64,000 nt of DNA from Flagellimonas flava (GTDB lineage: Bacteria > Bacteroidota > Bacteroidia > Flavobacteriales > Flavobacteriaceae): contig NZ_FQWL01000001.1 of assembly GCF_900129665.1 (NCBI RefSeq), forward strand, positions 496,001 through 560,000, written 5' to 3'. A program made the position numbers and the translations under genes. Each line of letters starts with the position of its first letter. Positions within the stretch are counted from its first letter, which is position 1. The notes beneath the pieces were generated by a model, which made no database searches, was not told where the DNA came from, and worked only from the letters and a program-made list of their open reading frames with translations. Shown here in pieces: positions 41,193-50,459 of the stretch.

Positions 41193-42170
41193 ATGTCGGT
41201 AGCCATAGAAGAGCGATTGGAAAAAATACCCGTGGTGAACTGGCTGGTTCGCCTGCTCAAGAGCATTAAACTAAAAGCTTTTGAAGGGCTTTCGTTCTAC
41301 GATCTTTTGGAAATGTATCTCCTGGGGATTGTAAAGGGCACTTTATCCGCTAGGGCCAGTTCCATAGCCTTTAGCTTGTTTATGGCCCTGTTTCCATTGC
41401 TTATTTTTTTAGTGACCCTTATACCCTTTATAATTCCGTACGCCAGTGTGGGCAATGAAAATTTTGATGCCCAATTTCTCATTTTTTTGGAATCTTTTTT
41501 GCCCTCCGCCACGAGTGACTATTTTGGAGACATCTATCAGCAAATCAAAGACCAAAAACGGGGAGGGTTGTTGTCTTCTGCCTTCTTACTTTCCATATTT
41601 TTAGTGGCCAACGGGGTGAATTCCATATTTGGTGGATTTGAAAATTCATATCATGTGGAGCTGACACGAAACTTTTTGCGCCAGTATGCCTATGCCTTGG
41701 TAGTGGGGTTGATTTTGTCCATACTACTGATATTGGGCGCAGTGGCCTTTGTTTATTTCGAATTTTATATCGTAGAATACACTAGTGAATATTTGGGCAA
41801 AACCTTGGGCTATGATGTGGAAAAAGGCGATACAGTGGGTGTACAGGTGACAAAAATTCTATTCTTTATGGTCTTGTCCTACCTCACCACGGCAATCCTA
41901 TATTATTTTGGAACCGCGGAGGGTAGGAAAGCCAAATTCTTTTCGGCGGGAGCGCTGATGACCACCTTATTATTTGTGCTCACATCCTATCTTTTTGGAG
42001 TCTACGTTGAAAAATTTGCCAGATACAATGAACTTTATGGTGCGCTTGGAGGTTTACTGATTTTGATGGTGTTTATCTGGTTGAACTCCAATATTCTGCT
42101 GTTGGGCTTTGAGCTCAATGCAACCCTAAACTCTTTAAAGAAAAAGCATGAACGACGGAAAAAAGTATAG
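41193..42170 (+). CDS. YihY/BrkB family inner-membrane protein
   Basis: A 325-residue protein with about six membrane spans. The family pattern is seen in LSARASSIAFSLFMALFPLLIFLVTLIPFI near residue 52, LLSSAFLLSIFLVANGVNSIFGGFENSYHV and a C-terminal YGALGGLLILMVFIWLNSNILLLGFELNATL. The family was once called ribonuclease BN or virulence factor BrkB; neither activity is established for it, and transport has been suggested. It begins 4 bp after nadC and overlaps the DUF2147 gene by 23 bases. Confidence 0.92.
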   Translation: MSVAIEERLEKIPVVNWLVRLLKSIKLKAFEGLSFYDLLEMYLLGIVKGTLSARASSIAFSLFMALFPLLIFLVTLIPFIIPYASVGNENFDAQFLIFLESFLPSATSDYFGDIYQQIKDQKRGGLLSSAFLLSIFLVANGVNSIFGGFENSYHVELTRNFLRQYAYALVVGLILSILLILGAVAFVYFEFYIVEYTSEYLGKTLGYDVEKGDTVGVQVTKILFFMVLSYLTTAILYYFGTAEGRKAKFFSAGALMTTLLFVLTSYLFGVYVEKFARYNELYGALGGLLILMVFIWLNSNILLLGFELNATLNSLKKKHERRKKV

Positions 42171-42594
42171 TAGATGGATTGTTATCCTACTTTTTTTGAT
42201 TGGCCCCATAGCCTGGTCCCAAACCGTATTTGGAAAGTGGAAAACGATTGATGACCGTAATGGAATTACCAAGGCGATTGTGGAAGTATATGAGGAAAAT
42301 GGCCTTTTACAGGCCAAAATCCTTAAAATATTGGAAAAGGGAAAAGAGAATGCACGCTGTATTAAATGCAAAGGGGATTTGAAGGATAAGCCGGTCACTG
42401 GCATGAAAATAATGGATGATTTTAAAAGAAATGCCAAGGGAGAATATCGGGGAAACCGACTATTCGACCCCGAGCAGGCCATGACCTTCAGGGGAAGGGT
42501 TTGGTTAGATCCTGATAATCCGGACCGCTTAAAAGTAAGGGGGTATTTGGCATTCTTTTATCGGACCCAAACTTGGCATCGTGTAAAGGAATAA
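42148..42594 (+). CDS. DUF2147 exported protein
   Basis: A 148-residue protein with signal peptide (basic start, hydrophobic residues 9-22, cleavage near IAWSQ) and a DUF2147 domain: VFGKWKTIDDRNGITKAIVEVYEENGLLQAKI, a CIKCKGDLKDKPVTGMKIM segment with two cysteines, and GRVWLDPDNPDRLKVRGYLAFFYRTQTWHR at the end. Periplasmic, function unknown; in flavobacteria it is a common lipocalin-like small protein. Overlaps BrkB at its start and lies 2 bp before priA. Confidence 0.88.
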   Translation: MNDGKKYSRWIVILLFLIGPIAWSQTVFGKWKTIDDRNGITKAIVEVYEENGLLQAKILKILEKGKENARCIKCKGDLKDKPVTGMKIMDDFKRNAKGEYRGNRLFDPEQAMTFRGRVWLDPDNPDRLKVRGYLAFFYRTQTWHRVKE

Positions 42595-42596
42595 CT

Positions 42597-45053
42597 ATGC
42601 AGTATTTTTTGGATGTTGTGCTGCCCATTCCGCTGGAGCGGCTTTTCACCTATCGGATTTCCGCTGAAGAGGCTGCTTTTATGCGTCCTGGAATGCGTGT
42701 TGCGGTGCCCTTTGGTAAATCCAAGATATACACTGCCCTGGCCTATAGAACGCATCAGCTGGCCCCAGAGGCCTACGAAGCCAAGGAAATCTATCAGATT
42801 TTGGATGAAACCCCTTTGGTAAATAGTTATCAGCTCAAACATTGGGAGTGGATTGCCAAATACTATTTATGCACACTGGGCGAGGTCTTACGAAGTGCCT
42901 TGCCAAGTGCCTTTTTACTAGAAAGTGAGACCTTGGTATTGCCCAACAAAGATGCAGAGGTTGATGAAATGGGACTTAAGGATGATGAATTTCTGATCTT
43001 TGAGGCGCTACAGCACCAATCGGCATTAAAAATCGGGGAGATCAGTGGCATTGTCGATAAGAAAAATGTCCTGCCATTGGTCAATCGTTTGGTCCAAAAA
43101 GGGGTGGTGCTGCAAAAGGAAGAACTCTATGAACAATATAGGCCCAAATTGGTTCGCTATGTGAAGTTGGGTGAGGCATATCTTGACGAAGACAAATTGG
43201 AAGCATTGCTCAAGGATTTGTCAAGGGCGCCCAAGCAAAGTCAAGTAGTACTTTCTCTTTTTCAGTTGCAAGCACAGAATCAAAAACCTATTCCCGTATC
43301 CAATTTGGAAAAAGAGAGCGGAGGTTCCAGAGCCGTCATTAAAACATTGGTGGACAAAGGTGTGTTGGAGGAATACCATATTCGAACCGATCGGGTTGCA
43401 CAAGAATCAGCGTCAGGTTCCGTGGAGGATATTGTTTTGAATTCCCATCAGGAAAAAGCTCTTGAGTCCATTCGTGCCAGCTTTTCTGATGATAAGACCA
43501 CCCTGTTGCACGGGGTTACGGCTTCGGGAAAAACAGAGGTATACTTCAAACTGATACAAGATTGCCTTAACGATGGAAAACAAGCTCTTTATTTACTTCC
43601 GGAGATCGCTTTGACATCCCAGCTCATCAATCGTCTTAGATATTTTTTTGGTTCGAAGGTATCCGTCTATCATTCAAAATACAGTATTCATGAACGCGTA
43701 GAGGTTTGGAACAATGTTTTGGGCAAAGCCGAAAAAGCGCAGATTGTAATTGGTGCGCGTTCAGCCTTGTTCCTTCCGTATTCTGATTTGGGTTTAATTG
43801 TTGTTGATGAGGAGCATGAGAGTTCATTCAAGCAGTTTGATCCAGCTCCCCGGTATCATGCTCGGGATGCCGCCATAGTCTTGGCTTCGTTGCATGGTGC
43901 CAGTTGTATTTTGGGGTCGGCTACCCCAAGTATTGAGAGTATGGACAATGCCAAAAAAAACAAGTATGGCTATGCTTCAATGAACTATAGGTACGGCGAT
44001 GTACTGATGCCGGATATCAATTTGGTGGATATCAAGGAAGCCACGCGAAAAAAGAAAATGAAAGGACATTTTTCGGAAAAGCTGCATGAGGCGATTTCGG
44101 AAACACTGGAAGAAGGGGGGCAAGTTATTTTGTTCCAAAACCGCAGAGGATTTGCACCCATTGTGGAATGCACTACCTGTGGCCACTCCGCCCAATGTCC
44201 AAACTGCGATGTAAGTCTTACCTATCATCAATTTAGAAATCAATTGCGATGTCACTATTGTGGATATCACATGGCTTTGCAGGAGGCTTGTTTGGCCTGC
44301 GGAAGTCATACTTTGGATAAGAAGGGATTCGGTACAGAGCAGATACAGGAGGAACTAAAGGAATTGTTTCCTGATGCTGTGGTGGGTCGAATGGATTTGG
44401 ACACCACACGGGGAAAGTATGCTTATGAAAAAATTATCACAGCCTTTGAACAGCAAGAAACGGATATTCTGGTTGGTACCCAGATGGTGACCAAGGGATT
44501 GGATTTTAGAAATGTGAGTCTTGTTGGAATCATGAATGCGGATACACTATTGAACTTTCCCGATTACCGTGCCCACGAACGCAGCTTTCAATTGTTGACC
44601 CAAGTGGCGGGTAGGGCAGGGCGTACCCAAAAAAGAGGCAAGGTTTTGATTCAGACCTACAATCCGTATCATCAGATTTTACAGCAAGTCACCACAAACG
44701 ATTATGCAAAGATGTTTGCTGAGCAGTATTACGAGCGGGAGCAATTTAAGTACCCACCTTTGGTGCGAATCATTAAACTTACTTTAAAGGATAAGGATTT
44801 TAATAAGTTAAACGAGGCTTCTGAATGGTTCGCCACCTCGTTGCGAAATGTTCTTGGGTCACAAATCTTAGGGCCGGAATATCCCCCTGTGGCCAGAATT
44901 CGAAGGGACTATCTAAAAAACATTCTAATAAAAATGCCCAAGAACCAATCCATTGGGCAAACAAAAAATAGCATTAAAAGAATTCAAAAATCTTTTAATG
45001 CTATTTCCAAGTATAAAAGTGTACGACTGGTCTACAATGTAGACCATATATAA
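42597..45053 (+). CDS. priA: Primosomal protein N' (replication restart helicase PriA)
   Basis: An 818-residue superfamily 2 helicase that reloads the replisome at stalled forks. It begins MQYFLDVVLPIPLERLFTYRI (3' DNA-binding domain). Walker A is GVTASGKTEVY, motif II is DEEHESSFKQ, SATPS is motif III, and eight zinc-binding Cys lie in CTTCGHSAQCPNC, CHYCGYH and CLACG between motifs IV and V. Motif VI is TQVAGRAGR. The frame extends 24 bases upstream, but the ATG at 42597 is the family start. Last gene of the nadC run; its end lies 6 bp from the convergent LytTR gene. Confidence 0.97.
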   Translation: MQYFLDVVLPIPLERLFTYRISAEEAAFMRPGMRVAVPFGKSKIYTALAYRTHQLAPEAYEAKEIYQILDETPLVNSYQLKHWEWIAKYYLCTLGEVLRSALPSAFLLESETLVLPNKDAEVDEMGLKDDEFLIFEALQHQSALKIGEISGIVDKKNVLPLVNRLVQKGVVLQKEELYEQYRPKLVRYVKLGEAYLDEDKLEALLKDLSRAPKQSQVVLSLFQLQAQNQKPIPVSNLEKESGGSRAVIKTLVDKGVLEEYHIRTDRVAQESASGSVEDIVLNSHQEKALESIRASFSDDKTTLLHGVTASGKTEVYFKLIQDCLNDGKQALYLLPEIALTSQLINRLRYFFGSKVSVYHSKYSIHERVEVWNNVLGKAEKAQIVIGARSALFLPYSDLGLIVVDEEHESSFKQFDPAPRYHARDAAIVLASLHGASCILGSATPSIESMDNAKKNKYGYASMNYRYGDVLMPDINLVDIKEATRKKKMKGHFSEKLHEAISETLEEGGQVILFQNRRGFAPIVECTTCGHSAQCPNCDVSLTYHQFRNQLRCHYCGYHMALQEACLACGSHTLDKKGFGTEQIQEELKELFPDAVVGRMDLDTTRGKYAYEKIITAFEQQETDILVGTQMVTKGLDFRNVSLVGIMNADTLLNFPDYRAHERSFQLLTQVAGRAGRTQKRGKVLIQTYNPYHQILQQVTTNDYAKMFAEQYYEREQFKYPPLVRIIKLTLKDKDFNKLNEASEWFATSLRNVLGSQILGPEYPPVARIRRDYLKNILIKMPKNQSIGQTKNSIKRIQKSFNAISKYKSVRLVYNVDHI

Positions 45054-45059
45054 CTTGTA

Positions 45060-45752
45060 TTATACGTTGGCCAATGCTTCGGCCAATTCGGTCTTTTTGT
45101 TTCGGCTAAGTGGTATTTGTCTACCACCGACCTCTACGTTCTTACTATTGAATTTTTCAATCTTCTCCAGATTTACAATGTAAGATTTATGGATTCGCAA
45201 GAATTTTTCCGCTGGCAATTGCTTTTCAAAAGCCTTCATAGTGGAAAGGATTACAATATTGGCTTCGTCGGTTACCAATTTAATGTAATCGCCCAAAGCT
45301 TCGATCCATTTAATATCGTTTAAGATAACCTTACGTTTCTTAAGGTTACTTTTTACGAAGATGTGCTCTTCGTCCTCATCTACCCTGTTCATTTGCTCGT
45401 ATTTGGCAACTGCTCTCTTAACAGAAGACTCAAATCGGGCTAAAGTGATGGGTTTGTGAAGGTAATCGGTTACGTCATAATCAAAAGCCTTGAGTGCGTA
45501 ATCAGGCTTTCCGGTGATTAAAATTACCTGTGGTGGGTTTTCTAAGGCCTCCAAAAGGTCGAAACCACTAATGATCGGCATCTCCACATCTAGGAAGATC
45601 AAATCGATGTCATGGTTCTTCAGTCCGTTCTTGGCTTCAATAGCATTACTATATTCGGCTACCAAGGCAAGATGAGGGTGATTGTTGACCAATTTCGCAA
45701 CGGCCATCCGCTGCATTGAGGAGTCGTCTACAATTATACTTTTTAATTTCAT
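45060..45752 (-). CDS. LytTR-family response regulator
   Basis: A 230-residue two-domain regulator. The receiver domain (residues 1-120) has the acidic pocket VDD (8-10), the phosphoacceptor D55 in IFLDVEMP and the conserved Lys in HKPI. The LytTR DNA-binding domain (about 130-230) has IFVKSNLKKRKVILNDIKWIEALGDYIKL and FLRIHKSYIVNLEKI. LytTR proteins bind pairs of 9-10-bp direct repeats about 21 bp apart. No histidine kinase gene adjoins; the orphan PilJ/DHp protein lies 6 kb away. The 35-bp element at 4694 and 51935 is a candidate target. Confidence 0.95.
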   Translation of the reverse strand: MKLKSIIVDDSSMQRMAVAKLVNNHPHLALVAEYSNAIEAKNGLKNHDIDLIFLDVEMPIISGFDLLEALENPPQVILITGKPDYALKAFDYDVTDYLHKPITLARFESSVKRAVAKYEQMNRVDEDEEHIFVKSNLKKRKVILNDIKWIEALGDYIKLVTDEANIVILSTMKAFEKQLPAEKFLRIHKSYIVNLEKIEKFNSKNVEVGGRQIPLSRNKKTELAEALANV

Positions 45753-45849
45753 AGAATGGGGTGATTTGTAGGGTTTTAAATCATCGGCAAATTACACAAA
45801 AAGGACGTTTAACTGCAACAAAAGATGTAAACATGGTCTATTTTGTTGT

Positions 45850-45865
45850 GTATATTACCATATAC
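45850..45865. repeat. Perfect palindrome in the lytTR-rpsF divergent gap
   Basis: GTATAT and ATATAC around TACC. It lies 98 bp from the LytTR start and 124 bp from rpsF. AT-rich palindromes of this size can arise by chance. The 236-bp gap otherwise holds only the rpsF promoter. Confidence 0.5.
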
Positions 45866-45935
45866 GATACGTAGGTTTAAAAGGTTCATTAATGTTAATA
45901 ACTCTTGGTCTTTAAACGAAGAATTTTCGCTTTTC

Positions 45936-45966
45936 TTGCGGAGGTAAGCTTTTATTGCTAATTTTG
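45936..45966 (+). promoter_or_regulatory. Promoter of the rpsF-rpsR-rplI operon
   Basis: TTG (45936-45938) is followed after 20 bp by TAATTTTG (45959-45966), a perfect -7 box at ideal spacing. Transcription would start near 45972, giving a leader of about 17 bases. Confidence 0.78.
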
Positions 45967-45988
45967 CGCTCCTTTAAAAATATAATGT

Positions 45989-46327
45989 ATGAACCATTAC
46001 GAAACTGTTTTCATTTTGAATCCCGTTCTATCTGAGACCCAGATAGAGGAAACAGTCAAGAAATTTGAGGATTTCTTGATTAAGAATGGTGCCAAAATGG
46101 TCTCCAAGGAAAACTGGGGACTTAAGAAATTGGCCTATCCCATTCAGCACAAAAAAAGTGGCTTTTACCACTTGTTCGAATTCACAGCTCCAGGTGAGGC
46201 TATTGGTCCCTATGAGTTGGAATTTAGAAGAGATGAGCGCATCATGCGTTTTTTGACCGTTAAATTGGACAAGCATGCAATTGCTTGGGCAGAGAAAAGA
46301 AGAACCAAATTAAAAGCAAACGCATAG
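45989..46327 (+). CDS. rpsF: 30S ribosomal protein S6
   Basis: A 112-residue ribosomal protein with the ferredoxin-like S6 fold: MNHYETVFILNPVLSETQIEETVKKFEDFLIKNGAK, then NWGLKKLAYPIQHKKSGFYHLFEF and the end RFLTVKLDKHA. It binds the central domain of 16S rRNA together with S18, encoded 3 bp downstream. First gene of the rpsF-rpsR-rplI operon. The short leader leaves no room for the S6:S18 autoregulatory RNA element known from other bacteria. Confidence 0.98.
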   Translation: MNHYETVFILNPVLSETQIEETVKKFEDFLIKNGAKMVSKENWGLKKLAYPIQHKKSGFYHLFEFTAPGEAIGPYELEFRRDERIMRFLTVKLDKHAIAWAEKRRTKLKANA

Positions 46328-46330
46328 GGT

Positions 46331-46627
46331 ATGGCATCTATCGAGCAACAAGCAAAATCAAAGAAAGATGGGGAGATCAGGTATTTGACCCCATTGAATA
46401 TTGAAACCAACAAACAAAAGAAATACTGTAGGTTCAAAAAATCAGGTATCAAGTACATTGATTATAAAGATCCAGATTTCTTGATGAAGTTGGTAAACGA
46501 GCAAGGTAAACTCCTTCCACGACGATTGACGGGAACCTCCTTGAAGTATCAAAGAAAAGTGGCCCAAGCGGTAAAACGCGCACGTCATTTGGCCTTAATG
46601 CCGTACGTTGGCGATATGTTGAAATAA
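46331..46627 (+). CDS. rpsR: 30S ribosomal protein S18
   Basis: A 98-residue protein, slightly long for S18, with the usual core [63 protein letters not shown]. The first Cys-containing segment is YCRFKK. It contacts S6 and 16S rRNA in the platform of the small subunit. The N-terminal 30 residues are polar and lysine-rich ([15 protein letters not shown]), as in other Bacteroidetes. Three bp after rpsF and 13 bp before rplI. Confidence 0.98.
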   Translation: MASIEQQAKSKKDGEIRYLTPLNIETNKQKKYCRFKKSGIKYIDYKDPDFLMKLVNEQGKLLPRRLTGTSLKYQRKVAQAVKRARHLALMPYVGDMLK

Positions 46628-46640
46628 AAAATACTGAAGA

Positions 46641-47093
46641 ATGGAACTTATTCTAAGAGAAGATATACAGGATTTGGGTTTTAAGGACGATATCGTAACA
46701 GTTAAGAACGGTTATGGAAGAAACTACCTTATCCCTAAAGGTTTGGCTACTTTGGCAACCCCTTCTGCAAAAAAGGTATTGGCAGAGAACCTAAAGCAAA
46801 GAGCCCATAAAGAAAAGAAGGTTATTGATGAAGCCACTACAAAAGCAGAGGCCCTAAAACAATTGGAAATCAGAATTCCTGCAAAAGTAGGAGATGGAGA
46901 TAAATTGTTTGGATCCGTCAGCAATATTGATTTGGCCGCTGCATTGGATAAGGCAGGTCATCAGGTAGACCGAAAGTTTATTAACATCAAAGGAGGAACT
47001 GTAAAACGTGTTGGACCATACAATGCGCAAATCAGATTGCACCGCGAAGTAATCGTGGATTTCCCATTTGAAGTGATAGCTGAAGCGAAGTAA
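46641..47093 (+). CDS. rplI: 50S ribosomal protein L9
   Basis: A 150-residue protein of normal length. The N-terminal RNA-binding domain is MELILREDIQDLGFKDDIVTVKNGYGRNYLIPKGLA, followed by the long connecting helix and the C-terminal domain KLFGSVSNIDLAAALDK..VDRKFINI. It binds domain V of 23S rRNA near the L1 stalk and affects frame maintenance. Last gene of the S6-S18-L9 operon; a strong terminator lies 31 bp downstream. Confidence 0.98.
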   Translation: MELILREDIQDLGFKDDIVTVKNGYGRNYLIPKGLATLATPSAKKVLAENLKQRAHKEKKVIDEATTKAEALKQLEIRIPAKVGDGDKLFGSVSNIDLAAALDKAGHQVDRKFINIKGGTVKRVGPYNAQIRLHREVIVDFPFEVIAEAK

Positions 47094-47123
47094 AGTACTA
47101 CTAAGTTTTAGTTAATAAGTTAT

Positions 47124-47154
47124 AAAGAGCTATGCGTGCATAGCTCTTTTTTTT
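47124..47154 (+). terminator. Terminator of the rpsF-rpsR-rplI operon
   Basis: AAAGAGCTATGC and GCATAGCTCTTT form a perfect 12-bp stem with a 2-base apex, so the loop is probably 4 bases, followed by T residues. A perfect -7 box (TATGTTTG, 47158-47165) of the next gene follows at once. Confidence 0.92.
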
Positions 47155-47191
47155 ATATATGTTTGTAGATACTCAAAAAACTAACTCATAT

Positions 47192-50100
47192 ATGAAGAAA
47201 ACTTTACTGTTGGGCGCACTGTTTCTTATGGTGTGCGCCTCCGCTTTTGCGCAAGTCACCACTTCCAACATTAGGGGAACTGTTGTTGACGACCAAGGAG
47301 CTCCACTTTTAGGGGCCAATGTAGTTGCTGTGCACACGCCAACCGGCACACGCTACGGAGCTATTACCAATGAAGAAGGAAGGTACAATCTTCTCAACCT
47401 GCGGGTCGGAGGACCCTATGAGGTTACCGTTTCCTATGTTGGATTTAAGGATAACATAAGGAACGACATCTTCCTTACTTTGGGTAAAACTTTTAACCAA
47501 AATGTTGCGCTACTGTCAGAAAGTCAAGCGTTGGATGAAGTGGTGGTGGTATCCAGCCAGTCAGGAACGTTCGGGAGCGACAGAACAGGTGCAGAGACTA
47601 GTGTGGGAAGACGGGAATTGACCCGCTTGCCAACTATTTCAAGGTCTACGAATGATTTTACCCGATTGGAACCGACCGCAAGTGCGGGTTCTTTTGGAGG
47701 TAGAAATGATCAATACAACAATTTCTCCTTGGACGGGGCTATTTTCAACAACCCATTTGGCCTGGATGCGGCACAGCCAGGTGGGCAGGCAAATGCAACC
47801 CCGATTTCCATTGATGCTATTGACCAAATACAGGTAAGTACCGCCCCCTATGATGTTACCCAAGCTGGTTTTACGGGAGCTTCCGTAAACGCGGTAACCA
47901 AAAGCGGTACAAATAATTTATACGGAACTGCCTATGGGTTTTTTAGGAATGATGACCTTACAGGTGGAAAGATCAATGGGGACGATGTTGCCAAAACCGG
48001 TTTGGAACAATACCAATACGGTTTTAGTATTGGTGGACCTATTGTGAAGGACAAATTGTTTTTCTTTGCGAATTTTGAAAAAGATGAGCTCACTTCCCTG
48101 GGAACCGATGGCTTTGTACCAAATAGGGGCACGGGCGCCATTAACGAATCCAGGGTATTTGAAGCTGATTTGATGGCGGTTCAGAGCGCATTGGGCACTT
48201 TGGGCTATGATACTGGAAGATATGAAGGCTTCAACTTTGACCAAGAATCCACCAAGGGAATCCTTAAACTGGATTGGAATATTAACGATAACAATCGTTT
48301 GGCCGTTATCTACAACTTTTTGAATGCCTCAAGAGGGTTGCCGGCAAACCGGAATGCAATTACCTTTAGAGGACCAAGTGTTACCACACTTCAGTTCGAG
48401 AATTCGGGATACGAAATCAATAACAATATCAAATCCGTGCAGTTGGAGCTGAACTCCACCTTATCTTCGGAAGTGATCAACAAGTTGCAGATGGGCTATA
48501 CCCATTTTGATGACTTTAGGAATCCATTTTCTACTCCCGCACCTTCCATCAATATTACAAAAGGTGGAACCAATTATATTATAGCGGGGCACGAGCCGTT
48601 CTCTGTGAACAATAGGTTGGACCAAAAAGTGTTTCAAATCTCAAACAACCTAAACTACTTTAAAGGAAACCACACCTATACCATTGGTTTTGCTTTTGAA
48701 AAGTTTCAGTTTGATAATTCCTTTAACCTAACAGCTTATGGTTTTGATTTATTCGGCAGTGTTGCTATCGATCAGGAAACCGATTTGGATGGCGATGGAA
48801 CTCCAGATACAAACTATGTCAATGATGCAACTGGAGAAACAGATTTACAAGCGTTTCAACAGTTTTTGGTCAACAGGTACAGCGGATCCTTTGATTTTGC
48901 ACGCAATACCTTTAACAATAACAATCAATTCCCTGATGGCACACCTGGCGGATGGGCGCTTTCAGAGTTGAATGTGGGTCAATTGTCTTTCTATGTGCAA
49001 GATGAATGGAATGCCACGGACAATTTTAAGTTGACTTACGGAATTCGTTTTGACAGACCATTGTATTTTGATACCGCTGAGAAAGTTCGTGAGAATATAG
49101 CACGTAAGGGCGGGTTGCTTGCCGATGGTGGTACCTATGCTCCGGATATTCAATATTTTGATCCAGAAAACAACCAAAACATTCTTATTGATTCAGAAAC
49201 TCTTCCAACAAATCAATGGTTGATATCACCTAGAGTGGGATTCAATTGGGATGTGAACGGTGATAACAGCCTTCAATTACGCGGAGGTTCCGGAGTTTTC
49301 ACAGGTCGATTCCCATTCGTTTGGTTGGGCAATCAAGTGCAGGCAACAGATTTCTTCTTCTACCAAGTAGTCGACCCTGATTTCAAATGGCCGCAAGTAT
49401 GGCGAACCAATATCGGGGTGGATAAGCGTTTGGAGAATGGTTTGGTTTTAACAGCTGATTTGTCCTACACCAAAGACCTAAATGCCGCCCATGTGCAGAA
49501 CTGGGGTCTGGGAACTCCATCAGGAACACTTAGCGGAGTGGATAACAGAGCCATTTATACCGCTGGCGATAAGGCCCAGATATTCGGCGGACCAACCAAT
49601 GCATACGTTTTCACCAACTCAGACAAGGGTCGGATAATAAATGCGTCGGTTAAAGCTGAAAAAACATGGAACAATGGCTTGTACGGGCAGTTGGCCTATA
49701 GCTATTTAGATGCGAAAGAAGTAAATTCCGTTGATGCTGAAATCACGGGGGACGCATTCAATGCCAATGCTGTTGTGGGCAATGCAAATACTGATGTATT
49801 GTCCAACTCTAGATACGGAGATACACATCGTTTTATTGGGGTTTTATCCAAGGTGTTCAAAACGGGAACTACCATTTCCACCTTCTTTGAATATGCCCAG
49901 GGTGGCCGTTATAACTATATCTATGGGGGCGATATCAATAATGATGGGTCAGGAATTAACGATTTGTTGTACATCCCAACAGCTTCGGAAGTCAACCAAA
50001 TGAACTTTACTGGACCCGATCAGGCCGCTGCTTTTGAGGCCTTTATCCAGCAAGATGATTATCTGTCCGATCGCAGGGGAGAATATGCAGAACGTTATGG

Positions 50101-50398
50101 TGCTAAAGCACCTTGGAGAGGCAGCTGGGATGTCAAGGTGCTACAGGATATCAAATTGAATGATAAGAATAAATTTCAATTGAGCTTGGATGTGTTGAAT
50201 ATCGGAAACTTGATCAATTCCAATTGGGGCGTTGTGGATGTGCAGGCATTTGACCAGCTTTTGGGCGTAACCGTAGATCCAAATACAAACGAACCCACCT
50301 TTACTTTTGATCCAAACCTGAGGGAAACCTTTACGGCCAATACCTTTGAGCGTTCACGTTGGAGGGCACAGGTTGGAGTTCGCTATATCTTTAACTAA
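47192..50398 (+). CDS. Oar-like TonB-dependent outer-membrane receptor
   Basis: A 1068-residue outer-membrane protein. Signal peptide MKKTLLLGALFLMVCASAFAQ, CarboxypepD_reg domain (IRGTVVDDQGAPLLGANVVAVH, to about residue 115), plug region with LDEVVVVSSQSG and STNDFTRLEPTASAGSFGGRNDQYNN, and a large beta-barrel whose end RWRAQVGVRYIFN has the C-terminal aromatic. The plug wording DQIQVSTAPYDVTQAGFTGASVNAVTKSG is typical of the Oar/OmpA-related receptors. The ATG at 47192 begins the signal peptide. Cargo unknown: peptides or proteins are possible. Terminators flank it on both sides, so it is its own unit. Confidence 0.93.
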   Translation: MKKTLLLGALFLMVCASAFAQVTTSNIRGTVVDDQGAPLLGANVVAVHTPTGTRYGAITNEEGRYNLLNLRVGGPYEVTVSYVGFKDNIRNDIFLTLGKTFNQNVALLSESQALDEVVVVSSQSGTFGSDRTGAETSVGRRELTRLPTISRSTNDFTRLEPTASAGSFGGRNDQYNNFSLDGAIFNNPFGLDAAQPGGQANATPISIDAIDQIQVSTAPYDVTQAGFTGASVNAVTKSGTNNLYGTAYGFFRNDDLTGGKINGDDVAKTGLEQYQYGFSIGGPIVKDKLFFFANFEKDELTSLGTDGFVPNRGTGAINESRVFEADLMAVQSALGTLGYDTGRYEGFNFDQESTKGILKLDWNINDNNRLAVIYNFLNASRGLPANRNAITFRGPSVTTLQFENSGYEINNNIKSVQLELNSTLSSEVINKLQMGYTHFDDFRNPFSTPAPSINITKGGTNYIIAGHEPFSVNNRLDQKVFQISNNLNYFKGNHTYTIGFAFEKFQFDNSFNLTAYGFDLFGSVAIDQETDLDGDGTPDTNYVNDATGETDLQAFQQFLVNRYSGSFDFARNTFNNNNQFPDGTPGGWALSELNVGQLSFYVQDEWNATDNFKLTYGIRFDRPLYFDTAEKVRENIARKGGLLADGGTYAPDIQYFDPENNQNILIDSETLPTNQWLISPRVGFNWDVNGDNSLQLRGGSGVFTGRFPFVWLGNQVQATDFFFYQVVDPDFKWPQVWRTNIGVDKRLENGLVLTADLSYTKDLNAAHVQNWGLGTPSGTLSGVDNRAIYTAGDKAQIFGGPTNAYVFTNSDKGRIINASVKAEKTWNNGLYGQLAYSYLDAKEVNSVDAEITGDAFNANAVVGNANTDVLSNSRYGDTHRFIGVLSKVFKTGTTISTFFEYAQGGRYNYIYGGDINNDGSGINDLLYIPTASEVNQMNFTGPDQAAAFEAFIQQDDYLSDRRGEYAERYGAKAPWRGSWDVKVLQDIKLNDKNKFQLSLDVLNIGNLINSNWGVVDVQAFDQLLGVTVDPNTNEPTFTFDPNLRETFTANTFERSRWRAQVGVRYIFN

Positions 50399-50417
50399 AA
50401 GCAAACAATTATAGTGG

Positions 50418-50448
50418 AAAAGGCTGCGCAAAAAGCGCGGCCTTTTTT
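50418..50448 (+). terminator. Terminator of the Oar-like receptor gene
   Basis: AAAAGGCTGCGC and GCGCGGCCTTTT pair with one mismatch or wobble around AAAAA, followed by a T-run. The T-run merges with the -7 box of the next gene. Confidence 0.88.
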
Positions 50449-50455
50449 ATTTTTG
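50448..50455 (+). promoter_or_regulatory. -7 box of the DUF6495 gene
   Basis: TATTTTTG is a perfect TAnnTTTG box; it ends 4 bases before the ATG at 50460, so the transcript would have no leader or one of a base or two. No TTG lies at the usual distance because the terminator hairpin occupies that place. Confidence 0.5.
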
Positions 50456-50459
50456 CGCG

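Noticed and set aside
45939..45988. S6:S18 autoregulatory leader before rpsF
   Set aside because: The predicted leader is only about 17 bases, too short for that RNA element.
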